Shown here piece by piece: positions 1 to 8,944 of a DNA stretch of 64,000 bases (its first letter is position 1; the number at the start of each line of letters is the position of its first letter). A model generated the notes under the pieces. It was given only the letters and a program-made list of their open reading frames with translations. It did not search any database and was not told the origin of the DNA. The stretch is from Deltaproteobacteria bacterium (GTDB lineage: Bacteria; Desulfobacterota; Desulfobacteria; Desulfobacterales; Desulfatirhabdiaceae): positions 1 through 64,000 of the forward strand of contig JACRBZ010000091.1 in the NCBI GenBank assembly GCA_016219185.1, written 5' to 3'. The position numbers and the translations under genes are program-made.

Positions 1-1
1 T

Positions 2-187
2 CAGCTTATCGGTACGGTTACCAACATCGTCTTTATTTTCATCGTCATGTATGTCTTTTTTAAAATTCTTGACAAGATTATTCCGTTGCGGGTTTCCGAA
101 GAAATGGAACAGGCAGGGCTCGATATGAGCGAAGTGGCGGTCACAGCATATCCGGATTTCACCATCCGCAATAAGGCGCTCAGATAA
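2..187 (+). CDS. Ammonium transporter, C-terminal fragment (5' end outside window)
   Basis: The window opens inside a reading frame that starts at base 2 and ends with TAA at 185-187. The 61 visible residues hold one hydrophobic helix (about GTVTNIVFIFIVMYVFFK) followed by a hydrophilic tail with LRVSEEMEQAGLD and a final Lys-Ala-Leu-Arg. This matches the last transmembrane helix and cytoplasmic tail of Amt/MEP/Rh ammonium channels, which conduct ammonium/ammonia across the inner membrane; the segment 'RVSEEMEQAGLD' is typical of Amt tails. A second, complete amt gene lies at 39602-40909 with a comparable tail (RVERDDEIAGLD). Start, promoter and partner PII gene of this copy lie outside the window. 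Confidence 0.8.
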   Translation, partial: QLIGTVTNIVFIFIVMYVFFKILDKIIPLRVSEEMEQAGLDMSEVAVTAYPDFTIRNKALR

Positions 188-214
188 AAACAGCAGAAAA
201 AATGAGGATTTTCT

Positions 215-260
215 CTGTGATTCGGTCCGAAAAATCGTCCACTAACGGACTGAATCACAG
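215..260 (+). terminator. Hairpin after ammonium transporter tail
   Basis: Bases 215-229 (CTGTGATTCGGTCCG) pair with 246-260 (CGGACTGAATCACAG) over 15 positions, with one G-T wobble and a 16-base loop. It lies 28 bases after the transporter stop. There is no uridine run behind it, so it may stabilise the 3' end or act as a weak terminator rather than a classical intrinsic terminator. Confidence 0.5.
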
Positions 261-321
261 GGATAATAAAGTGTTTTATCAATTAATTTATTTCACGAAG
301 GAACATTAAAAGGGAGGAAGA

Positions 322-1173
322 ATGATGAAGAATCGACGTATCTTGGCCAGCATTTTGGCGGCGGCAGTCATTTTTACCAGCTATGGGGCCGCACTGGCGG
401 CGGATGAAGCAACACCCGCAGCAGCAGCAGCAGATGCATCCAAACCAACCGCAGCAATTGATTTGGGTATTTTCAGCCAGTACATCTGGAGAGGGTTGGA
501 GCTGAGTCATAACAGCGTGGTAATCCAGCCGTCCGTGACATTGGGCTATGAGGGCTTCAGTTTCAATGTCTGGGGGAATATGGATACGGATCTGAAAACC
601 CGTGGTTCGGACGCGCATACGTCAAAATACACGGAAACGGATTTGACCCTTTCATACGCAAAAGCCGTTGGGCCGGTTAAGCTGACCGGCGGGTATATCT
701 ACTATGCGCTGGGTGGCACGCCGCCGGTCGGCTCGCAGGATCTGAATGCCAGTTCGCTGGATTCACAGGAAGTGTTTGCTTCCGCGACCTTTGATACCAT
801 TTTGAGCCCAACTCTGTCCGTTTACCGGGAAATCGCCCATGCGCCGGCCTGGTATGTGAATTTCGGCCTCTCGCATTCACAACCGATCCTTGATAAAATC
901 ACCCTGGATCTGGGTGCATCCGCAGGATATTATTATTCAGACAACAACGGTATGGTTGAAGCCAATGATTCTGATACCAAATACAGGTCGCTTCACAATG
1001 GTCTGGTATCGGCCGGATTCACGATACCTTTCGGCGAATATTTTTCCGTTAAACCCATGATCGCCTATTCTTTCCCGCTTTCCTCAAAAGCCGATGATTT
1101 CATTAAAGCAAGCAGTATCAGCGATAATTCCAACTTTGTTTATGGCGGTGTAACTTTATCTATGGCATTTTAA
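322..1173 (+). CDS. Outer-membrane beta-barrel protein (TIGR02001-like)
   Basis: The 283-residue product starts with a Sec signal peptide (basic MMKNRR, hydrophobic stretch, cleavage near ALA-AD around residue 26), followed by a short Ala/Pro-rich linker. The mature part alternates polar and hydrophobic residues in beta-strand fashion and ends in Met-Ala-Phe, the terminal aromatic residue used by the BAM machinery. The segment IFSQYIWRGLELS resembles the start of the TIGR02001 family of proteobacterial outer-membrane proteins of unknown function. A strong ribosome site (AGGGAGGAAG) lies before the double ATG at 322/325. It may be a porin-like partner of the preceding ammonium transporter; that is inference. 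No promoter is obvious in the 134-base gap. Confidence 0.7.
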   Translation: MMKNRRILASILAAAVIFTSYGAALAADEATPAAAAADASKPTAAIDLGIFSQYIWRGLELSHNSVVIQPSVTLGYEGFSFNVWGNMDTDLKTRGSDAHTSKYTETDLTLSYAKAVGPVKLTGGYIYYALGGTPPVGSQDLNASSLDSQEVFASATFDTILSPTLSVYREIAHAPAWYVNFGLSHSQPILDKITLDLGASAGYYYSDNNGMVEANDSDTKYRSLHNGLVSAGFTIPFGEYFSVKPMIAYSFPLSSKADDFIKASSISDNSNFVYGGVTLSMAF

Positions 1174-1259
1174 ATGCGTTTTATAAAGTCGTTTTGATGT
1201 GTCATGTGATTATTTAGAAGCCTGAGTCCCTTCTCAATCACAGGGCAGTGCAGGAACGC

Positions 1260-1298
1260 AAAGAGGGAAAGCCGTTTTTATCGTTTCTTTCCCTCTTT
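1260..1298 (+). terminator. Hairpin downstream of the outer-membrane protein
   Basis: AAAGAGGGAAAG (1260-1271) and CTTTCCCTCTTT (1287-1298) are exact reverse complements separated by 15 bases. The A-rich left arm and T-rich right arm make it a plausible bidirectional terminator between the outer-membrane protein gene and the following lipoprotein gene. Confidence 0.5.
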
Positions 1299-1340
1299 AC
1301 GTTTGTATTCGTAATAACTACAATACAATATATATCGTAA

Positions 1341-1358
1341 GCGGCATGAATGTTGCTC
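1341..1358 (+). promoter_or_regulatory. Sigma-54 promoter for lipoprotein copy 1
   Basis: CGGCATGAATGTTGCTC contains GG at 1343-1344 and GC at 1355-1356 separated by exactly ten bases, and fits the -24/-12 consensus TGGCAC-N5-TTGC in 8 of 10 defined positions. The expected start is near 1368, which leaves a leader of about 140 bases before the lipoprotein ATG at 1510. The rest of the 336-base gap 1174-1509 shows a hairpin at 1260-1298 and the leader shared with copy 2 (about 1440-1509), nothing else. Confidence 0.55.
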
Positions 1359-1509
1359 ACCGTCCGACTAATAGAATCCCAAAACCGGAAAGGAGGAAAA
1401 TATTTCTAAATTCTGTTTCGCGCTCATAGGATGCGAATAGTCGGTTAGGATGTTGAACTTTTTCAGTTGAACCTTACCACAACACCAACGTTTTATTTAG
1501 GAGGAATCT

Positions 1510-1863
1510 ATGAAATCAAATTTTATGATCATGTCTCTGACTATCATCGCGCTTTCCATCATAACCAGTTGTGCCTCCGTTGAGACTGCAAGGCACGAGT
1601 ATATTATGAGAGGTCAGGTACTTGAATCCACTCGTGATGGAATATATCTTTGCATAGGAAGTGCGGATGGCGCCGAGGTCGGACAGGAATTTAAGGTTTA
1701 CAAGTTTGAAAGAATGCAGGACCTGAAACCGATGCAACCAAATTATAAGAGAGAAGAAACCGGCACAGTGAAAATTACTGAAATAGTTGATGAACACTAT
1801 GCAAAAGCCAAGGTATTAACAGGTGAAGTGAAAGTAAACTATCTCGTGGAATTACATAAGTAA
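1510..1863 (+). CDS. Small lipoprotein, paralogue 1 of 3
   Basis: The 117-residue product has a type II signal peptide ending in the lipobox ITSC, so Cys21 should be lipidated. The mature part of about 96 residues is polar, with the conserved stretches YLCIGSADGAEVGQE, YKFERMQDL, KREETG and ITEIVDEHYAKAK, suggesting a small beta-rich domain. The spacing of 'DGAEVGQEFKVYK' and 'GTVKITEIVDEHYAKAKVLTG' recalls small OB/SH3-like barrels. Two close paralogues lie at 20376-20729 and 20830-21180; this copy and the second also share about 70 bases of leader. The ribosome site TAGGAGGAATCT precedes the ATG. Function unknown; the upstream sigma-54 promoter suggests conditional expression. Confidence 0.75.
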   Translation: MKSNFMIMSLTIIALSIITSCASVETARHEYIMRGQVLESTRDGIYLCIGSADGAEVGQEFKVYKFERMQDLKPMQPNYKREETGTVKITEIVDEHYAKAKVLTGEVKVNYLVELHK

Positions 1864-1864
1864 T

Positions 1865-2034
1865 TTGATGAGCTCGTAAAAAGTCGCTTTTCGGTCATTG
1901 ATGTGAAAATTCGAATTTTGACTTTTTACCGTGAAAATGATTTTCCCCCCTTTGAAAAGGGGGGCCAGGGGGGATTCCACTGGCTATTCTGCTGAAAAAT
2001 CCCCCTCAATCCCCCTTTTTCAAAGGGGGAGGTT
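1865..2034. repeat. Nested palindromic repeat element (MITE/REP-like)
   Basis: The segment contains GTAAAAAGTC (1876-1885) with its reverse complement GACTTTTTAC (1920-1929), a 14-base perfect palindrome AAAATTCGAATTTT in the loop, and then two blocks of CCCCCnTTTGAAAAGGGGG type (1945-1965 and 2011-2030) that face each other. Such C5-T/A-G5 palindromes are common as dispersed non-autonomous repeats in deltaproteobacterial genomes (general knowledge, no search done). The right block overlaps the 3' end of the RND pump gene and supplies its last codons and stop. Confidence 0.6.
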
Positions 2035-5000
2035 ATTGTTTTCTGAAGAATATCCCACAAGCCGGGACGCAATGGGCCCGCACCAGTGCCAGAAGAACGC
2101 CGGGGTGTAAAATAAATCCAAAAATGTCGATGTTACCAGACCCGCCAGCATCACGATCGCCATGGGCTGGAGAATTTCCTTGCCGGGCTGGCCCGCGGAC
2201 AGGGCTATCGGCAAGAGTCCCAGGGCCGCGCAGGTTGCCGTCATCAGCACGGGAATCAGCCGCTCCAGGGACCCCCGCACCACCATTTCCTTTGAAAAAC
2301 TCTCGCCTTCGTATTTCATCAGATGAATATAATGATTGATCATCATGATGCCGTTCCGCAGTGAAATGCCGGTTAAGGTGATAAAGCCCATCAGGCTGGC
2401 GATGCTGATCGTTTTTGTGGTAAACCAGATTACGGCCACGGCTCCGATCATGGCCAGGGGAATGTTCATCAGAATGCAGAGCACGACTCTGTGAACATGG
2501 AACAGGTTGTAAAGGATCAGATACATGAGCGCAAATGAGACGATGGAAAGAAGACCGATGATGCGGGCAGCCTGCTGCTGGGCTTCAAACTGGCCGCCAT
2601 ATGTGACAAAATAACCGGTTGGGAGACTCACGCCGGTTTCGATGTTTTTCTCGATTTCAGAAATGGCGCCACCCAGATCTCTGCCGGCGATGTTGCACTG
2701 GATAACGATACGCCGTCTGGCGTTTTCGCGCAGCACCTGGTTGGGCCCACGGGACGAAAGGATGTCCGCGACCGCTCCCAACGGCACCTTGGCGCCCGTC
2801 GGCGTATCGATGAGCAGATCGGCCAGGGTGTCCTCATCCTGGCGATATTCATCTTTTAGCTTGACCACGACATCATGGCGCCGCTGTCCATCCAGGACTT
2901 CGGTGACTTTTGAACCGTAAAGCGCGCTTTCAAGCGTGCGCGCCAGATCGCCGACCTGGATACCGTATTTTTTGGCGGCTTCCCGGTGAATTTGAATACG
3001 AAGCTGGGGAATGAGAACTTGTTTTTCGACGGAAAGATCCACAACGCCCAGGACGGTCGCCATAGCCTTGCGGACTTCCTCTGCTTTTGCGCGCAGGGTT
3101 TCAAGATCATCTCCGAAAATCTTGACAGCCACCTGAGCATTGACTCCGGAGAGCAGGTGATCGAGCCGGTGCGAAATGGGCTGGCCCACATTGACGACCA
3201 TGCCGGGAAACCTTGACATAGCATCCCTGATTTCAGCAAGGACCACGGACTGGGAACGGCCGCCTTTTTTAAAATCCACTTCCATTTCGGAATAATGCAC
3301 GCCTTCCGCATGTTCATCGAGCTCGGCCCTTCCGGTTCGCCTTGAAATAGAGGCCACTTCCGCAATCTTCATAAGTTCTTTTTCGGCGATTGTTCCGATG
3401 CGGTTGCTCTCTGAAAGCGATGTGCCGGGGGATGCGATCAGGTTGACGGTAATGGTGCCTTCATTAAAGGAGGGGAGGAATTCCCGACCCAGGTGAGTGG
3501 CCGCATAGGCTGCCAGGAGAGCCGCCACATAGAAACATCCCATGATCATCCTGCTGTGGCCGAGGGTAAAACCCAGTTGATATCGGTTGATCGCCTTGAA
3601 CTGCCGGGCCATCCAGGAATCTCCTTCCTTGCCCGGCTCTTTTCCCCTTGCCTCCTGTTTTGAACGGATCTTTTCAAAATACGGGCTCAGGAGTACGGCC
3701 GCAAGGGCCGGCGTTACGGTAAGGGAAACCACGAGAGATGCCAGAATGGACAGCACATAGGCAATACCCATGGGCGCAAAAATGCGGCCTTCGATGCCGC
3801 TCAACTGAAAGAGGGGGATAAAGACGATCACCATCAGAACCGTTGCATAGACCAGCGTGGATCGCACCTCGTTGGACGCGTCGTAGATCACGCGAAACGG
3901 GTTCCGGCGCTCATCGGTAGGGCGCGCCGCATTTTCACGCAGTCTGCGGAACACATTCTCGATATCGATGATGGCATCGTCCACCAACTCCCCGATGGCG
4001 ATCGCAAGTCCCCCCAGGGTCATGGTATTGATGCCGATGCCGGCAAACTTGAAGACAAACCCTGTCAGGACGAAAGAAAGCGGAATTGCGGTGAGCGATA
4101 TGAATGTGGTGCGGGTGTTCATGAGAAACAGCACCAGGATGATAAAAACCAGAATTGCGGCATCCCGGATGGCTTCCTCGACATTGTTGATGCTGGCATG
4201 GATAAAGCGCTCCTGGCGAAAAAGCCGGTCATCCAGCTCGACTCCTTCGGGAAGCGCATGACGGACATCGGACATGGCCGCTTCGATATGTTGGGTCAGG
4301 CGGATCGTGTCCTGCCCGGGCTGCTTTTGCACCATCAAGATAACGCTGGGCTCGCCATTGATCGAGGCGTCGCCGCGCTTCACCTGGATCCCGGGAGTCA
4401 GTTTGGCCACATTTCCCACCACAATCGGAACGCCTTCCCGAGAGGTGACGACCGCGCTTGCAAATTCGGAAAAATCCTTTACCCGGCCGATGTTGCGGAC
4501 CAGGTATTCCTCGCTTTGTTTTTCAAGAAACCCGCCGGTGGTATTCTGATTGGCGTTTGCAACCGCCGCTTCGATTTCCTTTAATGTCAGGTTATAGGTT
4601 CTGAGCTTTACGGCATCCACCTGAACCTGGTACTGCAACCGTCCGCCGCCGATGGGAATCACATTGGAAACGCCCGGAATGGACAGCAGCCTTGGCCGGA
4701 TGGTCCAGTCCGCCAGGGACCGCAATTCAACCGGCGAAATGGTTTTGCTTTTCATTCCGATCAGCATGATCTCGCCCATGATGGAGGAAATGGGCCCCAT
4801 TTGGGGCTCGACCCCTGCGGGCAGGGATTCGCGGATCGTGGTGAGCTTCTCGGCGACCAGTTGCCGGGCAAGATAGATGTTGGTTCCCCAGTCGAACTCA
4901 ATAAAAACGATGCTCAGTCCAACGCCCGATACCGATCGCACCCGCGTTACCCCGGTAGAGCCATTGATCGCCGTCTCGATGGGAAAGGAGACCAGCGTTT

Positions 5001-5184
5001 CGACTTCTTCAGGCGCCAGTCCCGGCGACTCCGTCATGATGGTGATCTGGGGACGGTTCAGATCCGGCAGCACATCCACCGGGAGCTTGCTGATTTCATA
5101 ACCACCCAGAAGCAACAGCACCAGCGCGACGGTAATTACCAGAAAACGGTAGTTGATCGAAAAAGAAATGATCCGCTTTAACAT
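2020..5184 (-). CDS. Heavy-metal-type RND efflux pump (CusA/CzcA family)
   Basis: At 1054 residues this is the full size of an RND inner-membrane proton antiporter: TM1 near residues 11-29, a large periplasmic loop, TM2-TM6, a second periplasmic loop, then TM7-TM12. The family hallmark LPVDVLPDLNRPQITI follows TM1. The TM4 motif near residue 400 reads AIAIGELVDDAIIDIEN, with two adjacent acidic residues and a conserved Glu-Asn; this differs from both classical CzcA (DFG...DGA) and CusA signatures, so the exported metal is not predictable. It is the last gene of the operon 8873-2020, 12 bases after the small periplasmic protein. Its final codons and stop lie in a palindromic repeat. Confidence 0.9.
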   Translation of the reverse strand: MLKRIISFSINYRFLVITVALVLLLLGGYEISKLPVDVLPDLNRPQITIMTESPGLAPEEVETLVSFPIETAINGSTGVTRVRSVSGVGLSIVFIEFDWGTNIYLARQLVAEKLTTIRESLPAGVEPQMGPISSIMGEIMLIGMKSKTISPVELRSLADWTIRPRLLSIPGVSNVIPIGGGRLQYQVQVDAVKLRTYNLTLKEIEAAVANANQNTTGGFLEKQSEEYLVRNIGRVKDFSEFASAVVTSREGVPIVVGNVAKLTPGIQVKRGDASINGEPSVILMVQKQPGQDTIRLTQHIEAAMSDVRHALPEGVELDDRLFRQERFIHASINNVEEAIRDAAILVFIILVLFLMNTRTTFISLTAIPLSFVLTGFVFKFAGIGINTMTLGGLAIAIGELVDDAIIDIENVFRRLRENAARPTDERRNPFRVIYDASNEVRSTLVYATVLMVIVFIPLFQLSGIEGRIFAPMGIAYVLSILASLVVSLTVTPALAAVLLSPYFEKIRSKQEARGKEPGKEGDSWMARQFKAINRYQLGFTLGHSRMIMGCFYVAALLAAYAATHLGREFLPSFNEGTITVNLIASPGTSLSESNRIGTIAEKELMKIAEVASISRRTGRAELDEHAEGVHYSEMEVDFKKGGRSQSVVLAEIRDAMSRFPGMVVNVGQPISHRLDHLLSGVNAQVAVKIFGDDLETLRAKAEEVRKAMATVLGVVDLSVEKQVLIPQLRIQIHREAAKKYGIQVGDLARTLESALYGSKVTEVLDGQRRHDVVVKLKDEYRQDEDTLADLLIDTPTGAKVPLGAVADILSSRGPNQVLRENARRRIVIQCNIAGRDLGGAISEIEKNIETGVSLPTGYFVTYGGQFEAQQQAARIIGLLSIVSFALMYLILYNLFHVHRVVLCILMNIPLAMIGAVAVIWFTTKTISIASLMGFITLTGISLRNGIMMINHYIHLMKYEGESFSKEMVVRGSLERLIPVLMTATCAALGLLPIALSAGQPGKEILQPMAIVMLAGLVTSTFLDLFYTPAFFWHWCGPIASRLVGYSSENNNLPL

Positions 5185-5196
5185 GAGGGTGCCGTA

Positions 5197-5643
5197 TCAG
5201 GGTTTCAGGCCCGGAATCTGTTTTATTTTTTCAATTTCATCTTTAAATTTCGCAAAGACCGCCTTTGTCTGAGCAAGATCTCCGGAGTCGCCGTATTTAT
5301 CGAGAAGACCGGCCTGCTGCTTGATTTTATTGAGGCTCGACAAGAGGGCGGTTTTCCCTGTAGCTGACAGGGCACTGGGTTTATCAGGCAAGGCCAGAAG
5401 CAGATCGCGGATCGAAAACGCCGTCACATGAACCTTGTCCAGCGCCTTGGCAGTGATCGTCTTTTCAAGGTCTATTATCTGCAAATCCACCGCGGCCAGG
5501 ATTTCACCGACTGTTGCCGGAATGGTCACTTTCGAATCTCCGGCCGATTCATGGCCTTGTTTGGCAAAGACTGAAGGGCCAGCGCCAAGCATCAGCCCAA
5601 GGGTAAAGAAAACCATCATTGCCATCGTTTTCGTTCTCATCAT
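5197..5643 (-). CDS. Small secreted helical protein of the RND operon
   Basis: The 148-residue product has a Sec signal peptide (MMRTKTMAMM..., cleavage near VFA-KQ) and a mature chain predicted mostly helical (EILAAVDLQIIDLEKTI, LLSSLNKIKQQAGLLDKYG, FAKFKDEIEKIKQIPG). No Cys or metal-rich motif is visible, so a metallochaperone role like CusF is not supported by residues. The ATG at 5643 was preferred over an upstream in-frame ATG at 5730 because AAAGGAG sits six bases before it and the signal peptide begins there; the longer start would run into the adaptor gene. It lies between adaptor and pump genes, so it probably acts with them in the periplasm. Confidence 0.7.
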   Translation of the reverse strand: MMRTKTMAMMVFFTLGLMLGAGPSVFAKQGHESAGDSKVTIPATVGEILAAVDLQIIDLEKTITAKALDKVHVTAFSIRDLLLALPDKPSALSATGKTALLSSLNKIKQQAGLLDKYGDSGDLAQTKAVFAKFKDEIEKIKQIPGLKP

Positions 5644-5656
5644 GATTCTCCTTTTT

Positions 5657-6895
5657 TTAATTGTTTTTCTGCGTTGTGGGACCGGGTTTTGAGGCAGACA
5701 TCCGAATCTGATACATTCCCTGCACGACAACCCGGTCGCCTTCCTTCATGAATGCCTCTGAATCCGGGGAAAGCCTCACACGGTCCATGAACCGTTCCGC
5801 CATAACAACCGGGCGAGCGACAAATTGTTCCCCCGAGATTTTTACATAGATCACCGACTGGCCGTCCTGATTTATCAGGGCGGTTTTGGGAATCGTCAGA
5901 CCTTCAAAAGATTCTCCGGTTTCTATAAAAACATCGGCAAACATTTCAGCAACCAGCTTAAGACCAGGATTGGGAACGGAAAAAAGAACCCTGAGGGTGC
6001 GCGTCTGAGGGTCGATTGTCGTACCGATGGAAACGAGTTTTCCCGTAAAACTATCGTCCGGGTATGCCTCGACGATTACTTTCGCGCTGGTTGCACGGGA
6101 GACCAGCGAGATCGCGTTCTCGAATATTTCTGCTTCGACCAGGGCCTCCGATAAATCGATGATATGGTAAAGCTCTTTTTCCGGACGGACATATTCGCCC
6201 AGCGTGACGTGTGTTTCCGCGATGACGCCATCCAGGGGAGCCCTCATGGTCACACGCTTGGGATTTTTGGACTGATAGCGGGATTGATCCACCGAAGTTT
6301 CATAAACCTTTCCCTGATTTTTTAACCCATCGAGTTTTTCCCGGGCCGATGTCAGCACGGATTCGGCGCGCCAGATTTCTTTATCCGGCACCACATTCCT
6401 TAATTTTGAGACGCGCTCGTATTCTTTTTGAGCCAGGGCCAGATCTGTCCGGGCCTGACGGAGCTCGCTTTCAGTCTTGGTTCGCTCTATCGTTAAATTG
6501 ATGGTCTCCGGCGCTGAAATCGTCTGGTCCACCACTGCCACGATCTGACCTTTGCGGACCCGCTCGCCGAGTTGTGGCGGCGCATAATCATCGGTGCCTA
6601 CAAGCCTGCCTTCGACAGGCGAAGTAACAACTGCTTCCAGTTCCGGCCGAATACGGGTGCGGCCCAGGGCTTTAAGCCTTTTGGGCACGGTTTCTTTCCG
6701 AACCAGGTCTGTTTTTATGCCCATGAGTATCTGAGTTTCGACCGGGACAAAAATCGGTGCCCTGAGTATGGACCCGGAACTGCCGGCCAGGCTTTCTCCG
6801 CTATGATCCTCTCCGCCATGCGCAAACGCCATAACAGGCAAAAAAGACGCCAGGCCGATCATCAACACAACAACCCACAATATATATCGTTTCAT
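5657..6895 (-). CDS. RND efflux periplasmic adaptor (CusB/HlyD family)
   Basis: The 412-residue protein has a signal peptide (cleavage near AFA-HG) followed by a His-containing patch HGGEDHSG that could bind metal. It then shows the adaptor order: barrel-sandwich half (RIRPELEAVVTSPVEGRLV), an alpha-hairpin (about residues 150-205, rich in Glu/Arg/Lys), the second lipoyl half (MRAPLDGVIAETHVTLGEYV), and beta-barrel plus membrane-proximal domains (TLRVLFSVPNPGLKLVAEMF). It links pump and outer-membrane channel. Its ATG overlaps the stop of the preceding gene (ATGA), indicating translational coupling. Confidence 0.88.
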   Translation of the reverse strand: MKRYILWVVVLMIGLASFLPVMAFAHGGEDHSGESLAGSSGSILRAPIFVPVETQILMGIKTDLVRKETVPKRLKALGRTRIRPELEAVVTSPVEGRLVGTDDYAPPQLGERVRKGQIVAVVDQTISAPETINLTIERTKTESELRQARTDLALAQKEYERVSKLRNVVPDKEIWRAESVLTSAREKLDGLKNQGKVYETSVDQSRYQSKNPKRVTMRAPLDGVIAETHVTLGEYVRPEKELYHIIDLSEALVEAEIFENAISLVSRATSAKVIVEAYPDDSFTGKLVSIGTTIDPQTRTLRVLFSVPNPGLKLVAEMFADVFIETGESFEGLTIPKTALINQDGQSVIYVKISGEQFVARPVVMAERFMDRVRLSPDSEAFMKEGDRVVVQGMYQIRMSASKPGPTTQKNN

Positions 6896-7521
6896 CTCGG
6901 GTCCTTTTCGGATGCACCGAAAGTAAATCGTTTCCGCGCGAAAAAGAGTATTGCAACCTGAAGAACCACAAAGGCCGCAATCAAGGCGATGATTTCGGCG
7001 GGTGTCAGTTTGATCTCATAGCCGGTTTTTCTGGGTTCAAGAGGCGCCGGGCGGGGCGTCGCCCCGCTATCCTCACCGGCCTTGAATCCGTCAATGGCAA
7101 CCAGATCGCTTTTTTCTCCAAGCGAAACATCAAATAGCCAGGAATACGGCTTGTCGCTTAACACAGTGACTTTTCCTGCGTATGCGCCTGGAAGCGTCTG
7201 GGGCGTCTCCGTGAACACGACGGGCAGGCTTTCGCTTCCGCTCGACAGGCTTCCGGAGAGGGTCGCTCCCAGGATCGGCTCGTTTGTGGCGCTATTCAGA
7301 ACATAGGCAGTCAGAAAAACATCGCTCCCCGGTTTAAAAGATGAAAATTTTAAAATGACTTCAAAATTCTCCCCATGACCTGAAAGCGACCGCAACTCTG
7401 AACCGGCTTGTACCGTGGGTGCAACCGGCTGATTTGCATGAGATATGCTTCCGGACAAAAAAACAATCAAGACGCAGTATAACAAACCTGGCCAGCGGAA
7501 CAGGTTCAAATAAGATTTCAT
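6892..7521 (-). CDS. Membrane-anchored periplasmic protein of the RND operon (FixH/YtkA-like)
   Basis: The 209-residue product has an N-terminal signal sequence or anchor (residues 8-29), an immunoglobulin-like beta domain (FEVILKFSSFKPGSDVFLTAYVLN ... LPGAYAGKVTVLSDKPYSWLF; parts only), a Pro-rich linker and a C-terminal helix (IIALIAAFVVLQVAILFFA) followed by a basic tail. This layout resembles FixH/YtkA-like domains that often accompany metal efflux genes. It overlaps the adaptor start by four bases and the TolC-like gene stop by four bases. The exact role is unknown; a periplasmic metal or adaptor accessory is inference. Confidence 0.6.
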   Translation of the reverse strand: MKSYLNLFRWPGLLYCVLIVFLSGSISHANQPVAPTVQAGSELRSLSGHGENFEVILKFSSFKPGSDVFLTAYVLNSATNEPILGATLSGSLSSGSESLPVVFTETPQTLPGAYAGKVTVLSDKPYSWLFDVSLGEKSDLVAIDGFKAGEDSGATPRPAPLEPRKTGYEIKLTPAEIIALIAAFVVLQVAILFFARKRFTFGASEKDPR

Positions 7522-8873
7522 GGCATTGCGTCCTCCTGTGGCATGTCAGCCATTTTCATGGCAAACACGGGCGTTCCCAGTACAGCCTCCAGATCCAGCA
7601 GAATTTCGATGCCGGCAAATTGTGTCCGTAAATACGCCAGCTTCATGGCGACGGCCTGCTGCCTGGCGGCAATGAGCTCTAAAGTCGTTAATTCGCCGGC
7701 TGCAATGGCCCTTTGAACCAGCATGAGGTTTTCCTCCACCCCGGACAATCCTTCATCCCGATAAAGCGATATCAACTGCATGGCATGCCGCAGAAGGATC
7801 GTCAGGCGATCAAGGGTATGCTGTCCGACAAATTCGGTTTGTTCGCGTTCCACCCGCGCCTTGGACAGCGCCGCGGATCTAGACCGGATTTCACCCTGGT
7901 TGCGATGAAAAATAGGCAGATCCATCGAAAACAGCCCCCCGAACAATCGATCTGCCCCGGCCTCCCGTTCTCCGGTTACGCCGAACTTTGGCGTTGGCCA
8001 CCAGATGTTTGAGGCGGCGGCTTGCTCCAGTGTGGCCAGCCGGATCTCGGCATCCCGCAAATAGATTTCGGTATTGCCGGCGGCAAAAGTCCGGGAGAGT
8101 TTCAATGGATCAATATCAAGAGATTCGGGAAATTCCGGCGTACCGTTCATCAGTGTCGGAAGCATCGGCACTCCCATGAGCGTCGCCAGTTCCGACCTTT
8201 TTTTTGCCAGCACGGATTCTATCTCGATCAGCCGCGTCTTTGCCTCAATGACTTCAGACTGCACCAGCAGCTCGCTGATGCGCGATACCTCACCGCCGGC
8301 TTTCAGTCGAGCCGTGGCTGACGAAAGGTTCTGAATGATTTCCAGTGACTGCTCAAAGAGCGCTTTTTCATTTTGATGCAAAAGGGTCTGAAGATAAGTC
8401 CGTTTGATGTTAACGCGCAGATCCCACTCGAATCTTTGAATTTCAGCCTTTGCCCGCTCCAAAGACGCTTCAGCCACCGAAATGGCGACCTGACGTTTTG
8501 GCCAGAACAGAGGAATGGGCTGAAGCAGTGATCCCGCGATGTTAAGGACAGAGTCCACGGCTGAAGAGGAACGGATACTGAATTCGATTTCAGGGTTGTT
8601 CAATAATTTTGCCTGCTGAAGCTGGCCTTCTGCAATGGCGACTTCTTCCCGGGCGATTCGTAGCGCATGGTTTTTTGTCATGCCGATGGCTATGGCGTCA
8701 TCCAAACCCAGGGCCTCTTTTGTTTTAGCCGGAACATCGCTGGAAATAATGTTTAAGGTATATAGATCGAAAGGCAAGGGTTCATATTTGCGAAGTGGCG
8801 CAAGATGCGGGGAACACCCGATGAAAATAACGGAAATAATCAGCAGCCGACTAAAGATTACAAAGGGTTTCAT
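7518..8873 (-). CDS. TolC/CusC-family outer-membrane efflux lipoprotein
   Basis: The 451-residue protein starts with a lipoprotein signal ending VIFIGCS, so Cys20 should be acylated. It then carries two outer-membrane-efflux repeats with long amphipathic helices (ALRIAREEVAIAEGQL; ERAKAEIQRFEWDLR; and in the second half LTTLELIAARQQAVAMK). It would form the trimeric outer-membrane tunnel for the RND pump. It is the first gene of the five-gene operon and follows the phosphatase gene on the same strand after 71 bases, in which no strong promoter was recognised. Confidence 0.87.
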   Translation of the reverse strand: MKPFVIFSRLLIISVIFIGCSPHLAPLRKYEPLPFDLYTLNIISSDVPAKTKEALGLDDAIAIGMTKNHALRIAREEVAIAEGQLQQAKLLNNPEIEFSIRSSSAVDSVLNIAGSLLQPIPLFWPKRQVAISVAEASLERAKAEIQRFEWDLRVNIKRTYLQTLLHQNEKALFEQSLEIIQNLSSATARLKAGGEVSRISELLVQSEVIEAKTRLIEIESVLAKKRSELATLMGVPMLPTLMNGTPEFPESLDIDPLKLSRTFAAGNTEIYLRDAEIRLATLEQAAASNIWWPTPKFGVTGEREAGADRLFGGLFSMDLPIFHRNQGEIRSRSAALSKARVEREQTEFVGQHTLDRLTILLRHAMQLISLYRDEGLSGVEENLMLVQRAIAAGELTTLELIAARQQAVAMKLAYLRTQFAGIEILLDLEAVLGTPVFAMKMADMPQEDAMP

Positions 8874-8944
8874 CTTTTAGCCCGTATGGACGATATTATG
8901 TTTACCGTGAAAATACATTGTGAAGCGATGTTCGTTATATAGTG

